From assembly GCA_012064385.1 (NCBI GenBank), contig QRDG01001992.1, forward strand, positions 1-64,000: DNA of 64,000 bases, in the 5' to 3' direction. The notes beneath the pieces are model-generated. The model did not search any database, was not told the DNA's origin, and was given only the letters and a program-made list of their open reading frames with translations. The translations under genes were made by a program, and so were the position numbers. Shown one piece after another: positions 10,815 to 19,719 of the stretch. The stretch's first letter is position 1. Each line of letters starts with the position of its first letter. This stretch comes from Puccinellia tenuiflora. Lineage: Eukaryota > Streptophyta > Magnoliopsida > Poales > Poaceae.

Positions 10815-11399
10815 GGAGCTACCCAAAACTATCAGAAGAAAACTACCTAAACTACCAATAATATTTTATTTTTAATCTATATTAAAAGGGCATTTAGGTA
10901 ATTTTGTATGTCAATCTCTCCACAGAGCCAGATCAGGCACGCCATCCCCATTCCCCGGTCATCTCACTCTCTCCCGGTCTCCCCCACAAATCCCCGCTCA
11001 TCTCACTCTAAGAGGAGGTGGAGGCAGCCGGCGCGGCGGCGACGAGGGCTGAGGGTCGCGGCGGCGGTGAGGGCTGAGGGTTGCGGCGGCGGCTAGGGCT
11101 GAGGGTCCCGCTGGCGGCGAGGGCTGATGGTCGCGCCGACGGCCCGTCGGCGGCTCGTCGAGGCGACATCAGGGTCCCTAAGGCTGGCGTGCAGCCACTC
11201 GGCGGACATGACGGGCTCGTTCTGCGGCACCGTCGCATGGATGCCCAAGGTGGCGGCGGCCTCCGACACGGCCGATGACGTGGCATTGCAGCGCGCCGTG
11301 ATCCCGAAAGGCGCCCATCGACGGCCACCCCTGCTCGCCATCTTCCCCGACCTTCTTCCTGTCATGACATAAGGTACTGAGTCCATGCTGAAGAGAGAA

Positions 11400-11657
11400 G
11401 CAAATATCAGTATAACGTTGATAAAGAAATGACCGTCGTTAAGTTTGTAGATGATGAACTAGGTCCAGTTGGAAGTTTTAATGGTTTTGCCACTCACGGT
11501 ATATCAATGAGTCTTACAAATTCTTTGATAAGTGGTGATAACAAAGGAGCAGCTACACGGATCATGGAAGACTGGGCTGAACAAAGTGGTGTTTCAAAGC
11601 AGACATCTGTACTTCCAAGGAGAGTCTTTACAATAATCCCGGAGCCAAATGAAATAA
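11400..11657 (+). pseudogene. neutral ceramidase fragment, first piece
   Basis: The frame reads VDKEMTVVKFVDDELGPVGS, then SLISGDNKGAATRIMEDWAE, then RRVFTIIPEPNE. This is the part of plant neutral ceramidase (which hydrolyses ceramide to sphingosine and a fatty acid) that normally reads F-V-D-D-E-W-G-P-V-G-S-F-N-W-F-A-T-H-G-T-S-M-S. Here the W of E-W-G is L, the W of F-N-W is G and the T of H-G-T is I, so several conserved residues are lost. It is clearly a fragment: no upstream or downstream exons of the enzyme are present apart from the next piece. Confidence 0.75.
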
Positions 11658-11692
11658 GTATGTTCCATGCTTCTTGGGTCGTTTAGATAGTA

Positions 11693-12848
11693 CTCCCTCC
11701 GTATCAAAATATAAGATGTTTTAGCATTTGACTTTCCATCCGTATCTAGACATATTTTAGTGCAAAGTTCACATGAATCTTGCACTAAAATATGTCTAGA
11801 TACGGATGGAAAGCCAAATGCTAAAACATCTTAGGGCGTGTTTGGTAGCCCGGCTGTCCTCAGAAATTCTCAATCCACCCCGTTTTTTTCTGTTTGGTAG
11901 CCTGTGTGGTGCGTGTGCGCCCCTGCCCACCTCGCCCCGAAATGGCTCTCAGCCATGCCGAGGAGAGAAACAGAAATCGAGCTTCTCTCCTCAGCCCTGC
12001 CGAGCTCATCCAAAAAACTTCCCACACGTGGGACCCACCGGACCGTCGCGCCGCCCGCCCCGCTGGAAACCGAGCGTCATTTCCCCCTCGCTCTCCTCTC
12101 ATCGACCCAAAGCTCCTCCCGTGCGTGTCGCCAGCAGCAAGGCTAGCGTTCGCGCCGCCGCCCCCAGCCCCTGGCGCCGCCGCACTCAACCTCCCCGCCG
12201 CACAGCACGCGCCGCTGCCGCCCAGCGCGCGCCGCCGCCGCCCAGGGCGCGGCCTGGCGCCGCCGCGCAGCCTGCAGCCTGGCGCCACCGCGTCGACGAG
12301 CAAGTGGACCTCGACCTCACCGTGGCGGAGCAGGAGGCAGCGCGCATCGGCCGCTCCTCTCGTCGGCGGCGGCCGTGTCGACGAGCAAGTGAACCTCGGC
12401 CTCACCGTGGCAGAGCAGGAGGTGGCGCGCGTCGGTCTTCCTCGTCCACCGCGCGTGAAGGAGGAGCAGGAGGCTCGCCGGCGGCCCCGCGCGTGAAGGA
12501 GGAGCAGGAGGCTCGCCGGCGGCGGCGCCGGAGCCGGCGGTGGCGCCGGAGCCAAGCCCAACGTTCCCATGGACTTGATTGCTTTTTTATTTTCAGTCCA
12601 GGGACTTGATTGCTTTTTTATTTTCTATCCAGGGACCTGACCGCTTTTTATAATTTTCTGGTCTGGCTCTACTCATGCGGGGTACCAAACAATATTTGAA
12701 CACAACCCAGCTGAGCTCATACGAGTTACCAAACAGAACAGTTTGAAGCACACTTGTATCTAGTTAGCATGGGTAGACTCAGCCTGTATGGACTGAGATA
12801 GTCCATAGAGGCTACCAAACACACCCTTATATTTTGATACGGAGGGAG
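11693..12848. mobile_element. Stowaway MITE, interrupted by a nested Tourist-like element
   Basis: The ends are CTCCCTCCGTATCAAAATAT and the inverse ATATTTTGATACGGAGGGAG, flanked by TA (11691-11692 and 12849-12850). The left arm up to 11833 contains the large internal palindrome of this family (cgtatctagacatattttag and its inverse). It sits in the former ceramidase intron. Its right arm is split off by the 993-bp insert. Confidence 0.9.
11834..12826. mobile_element. Tourist/Harbinger-like element, 993 bp, nested in the Stowaway
   Basis: The terminal repeats GGGCGTGTTTGGTAGCC and GGCTACCAAACACACCC are flanked by a 3-bp TTA duplication (11831-11833 and 12827-12829), as expected for PIF/Harbinger. 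The core at 12000-12560 is very GC-rich, with internally repeated segments (gaggagcaggaggctcgccg occurs twice near 12460-12515). It gives long open frames on both strands. None resembles a transposase; the frames look like a compositional effect. Confidence 0.85.
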
Positions 12849-12915
12849 TATATTGAAATGGAATGTGTTAGATTGTGCCTAATCCTATTTTTTTCCTCTA
12901 TTTGCATTTGTTCAG

Positions 12916-13061
12916 CTGATGACTTAATGCAGTTGGCATCATCCTACGAGGCCTCAGGTGGCAGACGATTGGCAGCTTCAAATATTACTAGGCGCATTAG
13001 AGGCAATGAAGAAAACAATCCCAAATTTGTTTCTGCATTTTGCCAGTCCAATTGTGGAGAC
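12916..13061 (+). pseudogene. neutral ceramidase fragment, second piece
   Basis: After a pyrimidine-rich acceptor (catttgttcag) the frame reads DDLMQLASSYEASGGRRLAA, then PKFVSAFCQSNCGD. In ceramidases this directly follows the P-E-P-x-E segment of the first piece, so the two pieces are consecutive exons with their intron kept. That means capture or duplication of genomic DNA, not retroposition. After N-C-G-D the sequence switches to an unrelated coding segment in another frame. Confidence 0.75.
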
Positions 13062-13213
13062 AAGCACAGCGGCGGCGGCGGCCGTAGTGGCCAACTTCGG
13101 GGGCGTCACCAGCTTCCTCGGCCTGTCCCCCGAGCTCGGCCGCTCGCTCAGGCTCGACGTGCTCTACCCCGTCGGCGGTTTTACACGCTGCTTCGACTCC
13201 GACAACGGATTCG
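13062..13213 (+). pseudogene. PsbP-like gene fragment fused to the ceramidase exon
   Basis: In the frame offset from ceramidase this reads an Ala-rich run, then VANFGGVTSFLGLSPELGRS and LYPVGGFTRCFDSDNGF. The Y-P-V-x-G-F-T-R-x-x-D-x-x-x-G-F stretch resembles the start of the PsbP domain of thylakoid-lumen proteins, which usually continues E-F. It ends at a strong donor (TTCG|GTAAGT), just where G|AG would be split. The assignment to PsbP is an inference from this motif only. Confidence 0.45.
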
Positions 13214-14830
13214 GTAAGTACCATCGCCGCTACTACCATGCATTTGCCGTCCCCGTATTCATTGACGTTCGCATTTGCTACACTAGTAGAACTAGCACGG
13301 ATTATTATTGGAGATGACTTTTGCTTCCGGGGAGAAGGAGAGAATCTGCCTGTGCCGACGGGATGATGATTGTACCGTGCGCAACTGTGTAGGTAGGTTC
13401 ATTTCTTCGGTTTGTTTCCCCTGGAGGAAGTGCTAGTCTTTCAAATTTGATTAGTAGCTGACATCATAGCTTAGTTCTACAGAATGCAAATTCCCCCCGA
13501 AAGGAACACATTCTGCTATCATCCTCCTCTTCTCCTTCAAGGAAATGAGCTGCTCCTCTTGACCATTCCATCAATTCGGATTTCGGAGGTTGTACACCCG
13601 CAATCATTCTAATACAAAAATAAAAAACTGCAACCTATTTAGAGTCAACGGGCATAGGTAGTTGTGCTCACAGATTCACACCGAGAGTAACACATAAGTG
13701 CACGTTTAGAATGCGTGATTGAAGTACTAACTAGCCATGAAGAGAGTGGAAAATGTTTTGATTTGATAAAGCCTTGTTTTGGGTTGGTATATTCTAGCAA
13801 AGTGGTGTTCGCTTAGCCACGGAAACAAAACTCCAATCGGATTGTATGTTTGGATTGTGAGCTATCTGGTGCTGCATTTAGGACCATGAACAGAATGCCA
13901 CATGTGCTCCATGCCATCACGATTGATCGTTGATGCCATCTGGTGGCTGATTCTCAACAAGATAACATGTTCCGGGGGTTTGTTCTGTCATGTTAACAAG
14001 ATATTGCAACTGTGGACAGTACTTTATGTAGATCTGTGTCAATAATAAGAATCATGTGAATCACTATCAGTATTTGAATTCCTGGTCCGCCTCATAAATA
14101 TAGCCATGAATTGAAAACAGTGAAAAACATAAATATTCATAAATTGTAGAACATGCTATGAAGATGACGCATCTTCAACTGCCCATGAATGGCTCTTCCC
14201 GTAAACTTGCCCTTGAACTCCCACTCTCCGTGAACGTCATGGTGTTGTGTATGGAGGCTGCTTGAGCTGTGATTTTCTGCGGATGCGTGGCGTCACACGT
14301 TGATTGATAGTCTCGGTGGCAAATTGTCTTTTGACTGGGTTAAGTGCAGGTTTTGTACGAACAAGATCATTCTTCCTAGGACGTCCAGGTTTTCGCTTAG
14401 TGGGTTCCTTGGTTTTGTAGCACTAACCGTTATAGGACTCTTGTACTATTCCATTTTGAGCCGGTTGCGATCTGAATGCACGAGGCTTGAACATATTTTC
14501 CAACTGGAAATGTGTATTAGTTCCTAAATTTGATAGAACACATATGTTAGCATACGGGTGAAGCCATAGAAAGTTCATGAATTTTTTATTTCGCTGACAT
14601 GTTTGAAATACTCGGTCATCGCATGGCCATTCCATGACAGCATGTACTTTAGCGTGTACGCCATGCAAGAATAGCTGCAATGTAAAGTTGAAGTTTATTA
14701 CTCCCTCGGATCCGCTATAACTTTCGTAGGCGAGGAATAATCTTTTGTAGGCGAGGAGTAATTTAGGAGGATATACTTACCCATCCGTCTGTAGAGGTAT
14801 GTCACTGTAAAGGAATGATCATGATTTCAG
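13214..14830. other. non-coding stretch within the mosaic element
   Basis: It is bounded by a strong donor at 13214 and an acceptor (gatttcag) at 14830, so it could act as one long intron of a chimeric transcript. No motif-bearing frame was seen inside. A TACTCCCTCGGATCC at about 14700 resembles one Stowaway end, but no partner end was found. Confidence 0.35.
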
Positions 14831-15180
14831 GTGAAGATGATGTACATCAAATGATGCAAGCTCTCGAAGGAATAAAGAAATGCGACTTATACATCATGAG
14901 GAATTGTCTAGACTCAGACTCCGAGAATAGTGTCTACGAAATGAGTGAAGACGAGGTATAGTTCCAACCGTCTATCTACGTTATCAACATTTTGCCTACA
15001 TAATTTTTTTAATTCATAGCTTTCTATTCTTTTGGACAGGAATGTCCATACCCCTTCATTAATATTGGCTAGAAGGAACTGGACGAAGATGGGACATCAC
15101 CAAGCATAATGCGCTCTTCACTTAACAATCTCAAGAAAGAATTGTCTTTCGACAATGTTGAAGACCAGAACAACGTGTGA
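14831..15180 (+). pseudogene. C-terminal fragment of an unknown two-exon gene
   Basis: The first exon (14831-14955) reads EDDVHQMMQALEGIKKCDLY, then RNCLDSDSENSVYEMSEDE, and ends at a GTATAG donor. After a ttttggacag acceptor the second exon (15040-15180) reads ECPYPFINIG, a TAG stop, then KELDEDGTSPS and ELSFDNVEDQNNV with a terminal TGA. Phases agree across the intron. The acidic tail looks like the end of a real protein, but I do not recognise it. The in-frame stop shows decay. Confidence 0.5.
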
Positions 15181-16880
15181 TGATCCACCACATAAAGTTA
15201 ATTTAAGAATCAAAATGATGTTAAATGGTTCTGTAATAGGTTTTGTGTTTTCGTAATTTGTCCGAAGTGACGCTTACTACATGTTTCCTTCTGAGAATTG
15301 ATTGAAAGATGTCGGTTTTTTATCTATATTTCTGTCGTACGATTAATATCAATATTTGTACTAAATGATGGGATATTCCATTTATCTATTTTTGTTGATG
15401 AATCATCTTAGCGTCAAAGTCAAGCCCTAACTTTCACATGCCCAATGGCACCCATTCTTGATCTCACCTACGCGCCGATGTTGAATGTATGGGCTGGGAG
15501 GGTGAGTCTCCTGAATTCTTGTCTGATGTGGTTGCCAGCGATTTAGCTGTGCACCGTGGTTAATGGATGATCCGTTTCTATCAAACAAATAGCCCAGCCA
15601 TTTTGGTCCTAAATAAAGCATAGATCGGGAGTGCAACGATGCTAGCTGAGGGGGTGGACGAGAACATGCAGCGATTCATCCCTCAAAAAAATGCTGTGAT
15701 TTCAATTCAGGAGGAAACACACTTCAGTTCAAAAACTGGTACAGCCGAACCTGAACTTAAACATTTTAGTTCAGAAACTGTTCAGCACTTACATATAGTT
15801 TAGAATCACATAAAAGTATTTCACTTCAGTAATTTAGACAGTCTCATGCTTCCAACTAACCAAAATAACTCCAGCAAAACCTACTGATACAGCTGAACTA
15901 TTTGTACAATTTAGCACGGCACTGAGTCCCCCCGAAAAAACACTTCTTGAGGAGAATCAGTAGCATGAGGACTGGAATTCTGAAATGAGAGTGCCACAAT
16001 AGGCGGGGAAAATTGAGGAACCTTCTCTTTGCACCTCTACCGCTATTGCTGGACATTTTGTTCTACACACATGATACCAGTCACCTCACCTGGTAGACAG
16101 AATCAAACTTGTCGTTAATGCAAGTTTTCCGTGCAATAAAATTTAAGACAAGAAATAAACGTAATGAAGAAATGTGAGGGTTACATACAACAACCACCCA
16201 TCATTTAAACAGAAAAACCAAAGCAGCCAATAAACAAATACAAACGAGAAGAAGCAACATACAGTGGTCATACCTGTGAGTTCAGTCAGGTGTAGGAGTT
16301 GACTGATTACTACATGGCTAAATAAAAATGCATTATCAAGTTTTTCAAAGGACAGATGGGAGGAAAATAAGCCTACATACTTCACTAGCCTGACCAACAA
16401 GCACAACGAAATGGACAACAACACAGGCACCAACGCAGGGGCATCACACACAGAGCACACAGTACCAGCACTACATGTATCAACTTATTGAAAGGGTCGT
16501 CTAATACTGAAGCACTACAGCACCGTCTCAAAGACCAATGCGAGCAGAAAATCTAGTAGCACTCTCATTCTATGAAGATATCATCTTCACATTCCCTGTG
16601 AAAACGTAAGTTCCACACCACAATGTGATATATGTTGTGTACTTGTGTGCCTCTGTAAACATCAGGCAAGAAATTCTTTTGATGAACACAACAAATGATC
16701 ATGCAATGCTTAGTAAGTTAGTCTCTAAGGCTGTAAACATCAGGTAACAAAGAAATTGTCAATCAACGCCATGAACAGCACTCCCAACTACTAAAGTACT
16801 TACAGTGGCAGCACGTCGGGCAACGGACGAGAGGGCTGAGGGAAGGTAGCGGAGGGCGTCGATGCGGCGGGCCTCTGACC
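15181..16880. other. non-coding stretch within the mosaic element
   Basis: It holds only short frames. The 105-codon minus-strand frame at 16143-16460 is hydrophobic because of T-rich composition and has no recognisable motif. Confidence 0.35.
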
Positions 16881-17391
16881 TTGGCGTCGGGGGCCACTCC
16901 AATCCCAGTCTGTGCGCTGCGTGAAGGGGGCCTCTTCCTCCGGCGTGCGCGATCCTACGGCCGGCGGTGTGGCGGATCAGTCGCCCAAGAAGGGGACGGT
17001 AGCCTCAGCTCCTGTAGGCGAGGAGAGAGAGGTGGCCGGAAGATCCAATACCGGCGGCTCCGATTCAACTGGTGAGGACGGCGACGGTGCCGGAGGGCGG
17101 CGGCGCCGCAGTCAGCGGATCGACGGGCGGACGAGGACGAGAAATTTGTTCGTGGACAAATGACAAATGACCAAATACCCCTGCGTGATTATAGTTAATG
17201 TTCTTTTAATACTTGGACGGCTGGAATAATTTAACAGTGCTACGTACGAATGAGACAGCTAGAATAATTTTCGACGGGAGCTACCGAAAACTACCTGCGG
17301 TAGTTTTCCAAGCACCGTAAAAGAGCTCAATAAATTTAAATAGTATAGTTTATCACAAAATAAATTTAAACATTGTTCATACAAGAAAAAA

Positions 17392-17640
17392 AAAGAAGAT
17401 AGAACTGCTGGTTTTCGACGTGAGTCAACGCATGCTCAACAAAATCATTTTGAAATTGAACGTCGGTAGCCCGATCATGAATTTCATGATGCATATGGAG
17501 AAACTCTCGAATGTCGTCGGTCCACCCTCGGGTTTAGTCAACTCGCCCTGATAGTCCCACCATTAGTCATAGATAGGACACTTAGTCAAAGATAGTGTCA
17601 TCACGCTCATCTTTCACAATCATTGTGCATGACCTAACAT
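17392..17640 (-). pseudogene. PIF/Harbinger transposase C-terminal remnant
   Basis: On the minus strand one frame reads CTMIVKDERDDTIFD (usually H-N-M-I-V-E-D-E-R), then after stops DDIREFLHMHHEIHDRATDV and FQNDFVEHALTH, the usual end of the plant Harbinger nuclease-transposase. At least three stops interrupt the frame, so it is dead. It lies just outside the candidate Mutator-like element and is unrelated to the Tourist at 11834-12826 by position. Confidence 0.65.
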
Positions 17641-17660
17641 ACTGTCTCAACGCTCCATAT

Positions 17661-18595
17661 TCTATTACGATGTCGACAAATAAACCAGAGAGCACACAGT
17701 ACGTGCGCGAAGCTGAAAGCTGTTAACTGAGAAGGACTCGTCGCCTACTCGCCACCACCTGCTGAGAAGGGGGCTGCTTCGGGTTCTCTCCGAGAAAAAA
17801 AAAAGGAGATTTATGTCAGGTGTTTTGTGTTAGGAGGGATGTGCAGTTACAAGATCCATCGGTTGTGATTTCATTAGGAATTGTATAGTTTCTTCACTAT
17901 GATTTACCGGTTGTGAATTTCCCGGTTGTGGTCTCCTTCTTTTCCACATATATAATTTAGGGCACTAGATTGATAGCCGACTATTAAATCTGTGTCTAGT
18001 CTATCTCTCATTTTTTGCTGCCGTGTTTTGTCTTTGGTATGGTACAAATAATATATAGCACAACTATCTTTTCTGTAAAAAGTAGCACTATATTAATATA
18101 AAAAGGTAGAAACTCTATTCAGTACCCAGGGTGCAGATTACCTTATTTTGCACCTGAAGTTTTTTTAGTCCTTTTGTTCAGAATATATGTTTGACATACA
18201 AATAATTACATTCATATTGTCCCCCAACGAAAAATTGACATAAGAAAATGCAGTTTAATGGTTTTACATCACATGAAAATATTGTACGCCATGTCGATTT
18301 TTTCTTACGTTCTTCTTGATTTAAGAGGTAATACAAAATTAAAGTGATGTAAAATTTACGGTTGAGAAGATACAAGGTTGGGGTGTAGAATAACTATTCT
18401 ACTACATAGAAGTCAAATAGCACGCCACGTTTAAAAGGTATCAAGTACATACTATAACAAGTAAATATCACGATCAAGATTAGGACATTGAGGATTCGAG
18501 AATGCGTACAACCAAATTATGAAAAAGAAGAGAAAAAAGTCAAAATCTTGGGGACTCAAACATCGACATCAGCCACTAGCCTAGCAACATAGGGA
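17661..18595. other. AT-rich intergenic DNA
   Basis: No gene or clear mobile-element end is seen. Confidence 0.4.
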
Positions 18596-18932
18596 CACAT
18601 GCTCCTGTTTTTTCGAAAAAAATAAACAAATAGTAAAACATCATAAAAAATTCTGAATTTTTTTGGAGTCATATGTATATAAGTTTTTCACATTCGTGCA
18701 AAGTGTCAGAATCAAATGACATTTTATGTGCTCTGTGCAAAAAATACAAAATCAGCATTAAAAAAATGTGTTTTCAGATCTATTCTGACCACTCATTTTT
18801 TCTTTTTGTACAGAGCACAGGAAATGTCATTTCGAAACTTTACACGAATGTGAAACACTTATATATATGATTCCAAAAAAATTCAGATTTTTTTATAATA
18901 TTTTTATTTTTTGAAACAAACAAGAGCATGTG
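18596..18932. mobile_element. foldback MITE of uncertain superfamily, 337 bp
   Basis: The left arm CACATGCTCCTGTTT and the right arm (read in reverse) CACATGCTCTTGTTT start a long imperfect inverted repeat. The match continues through aaattctgaatttttttgga and gtgctctgt almost to the centre. No certain target duplication was found. It is non-coding. Confidence 0.65.
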
Positions 18933-19719
18933 AGATCGGGTGTAGAAACACCGCACTCCACAGGGCCGCGAGAAGGTTCTTCAAAATCAACGCATTCAAA
19001 AATAATAAAGAAACATAAGTGTCGCCATCACCGATCCAATCAAAGACTAGATCATACGTACTGATAGTTGTGCTATCAGTATGCATTGGAATATTACTAC
19101 AAAATACTATTCCAGTTTTCAGGGCAAATGTACGATTCTCTGGTTCTAAAAAATGTGCAACGCTCATGACACCATTTTTTTTAGATGAACGTTCAGGACA
19201 CTGTTTGAACCCATGATGGTTTTATTGGAATATATTACAGTTACCATTACAAAGTAGTTTCCGTTGTTTTTGCGTTCCAAGCCATAACGAAAGTATACTA
19301 CACCTGTTTCAACATATTGTTACATTTCCTACTGGTGGAGGAAAAATCAAACACGGTGACGCTACTTACGTAGTCAGAATTTCAGAACTCATCATATCCA
19401 GCCCCTAGGTGCAGATCTACAAGACGCAAGTAATGGTATATGCATCACGAGGTCCAGCTTCAGCTGCTGTACACTTGGCCTGAAAATATCCACGATGATC
19501 ATCTAATTCTTCCCTGCAGCCACGATGATCATCGGAAGATCTCTTGCATCGTTCCTGTCGCCTGCTTGCCCATGTTTTTCCTCAGACTGCTAGATTCCTG
19601 AGAACATGGACAGCATGCCATTTCAGAATTCAGATCCTGGTTATATATTAGTATGACAATTCTGAATTTAGATGTGCCGTTAGCACATTGGATGCAAGAG
19701 GCACCAACCTGCTTAGTGG
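18933..19719. other. 3' flank of the LRR receptor-like gene
   Basis: No coding sequence is recognised. The part next to 19720 should hold its 3' UTR. Confidence 0.4.

Larger units (their letters stand above)
10815..17310. mobile_element. candidate Mutator-like element carrying host gene fragments
   Basis: The two ends show long but diverged inverted similarity. The left has ggagctaccc and gaaaactacc, then aaagggcatttaggtaattt; the right, read in reverse, has ggaaaactacc, ggtagctcc and then ggggtatttggtcatttg. Between them lie pieces of at least three host genes with intron remnants, the pattern of Pack-type elements. Both ends are followed inward by GC-rich leaders (10990-11340 and 16820-17160). 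I could not find a 9-bp target duplication, so the borders are approximate and the superfamily is an inference. No transposase was found inside. Confidence 0.4.

Noticed and set aside
11806..12609. Long open frames on both strands in the GC-rich core (267 and 236 codons)
   Set aside because: They overlap each other, are low-complexity Pro/Arg/Ala, and lie across TE borders; a compositional effect.
14700..14720. Second Stowaway near 14.7 kb
   Set aside because: Only one end (TACTCCCTCGGATCC) is visible and no matching arm follows.
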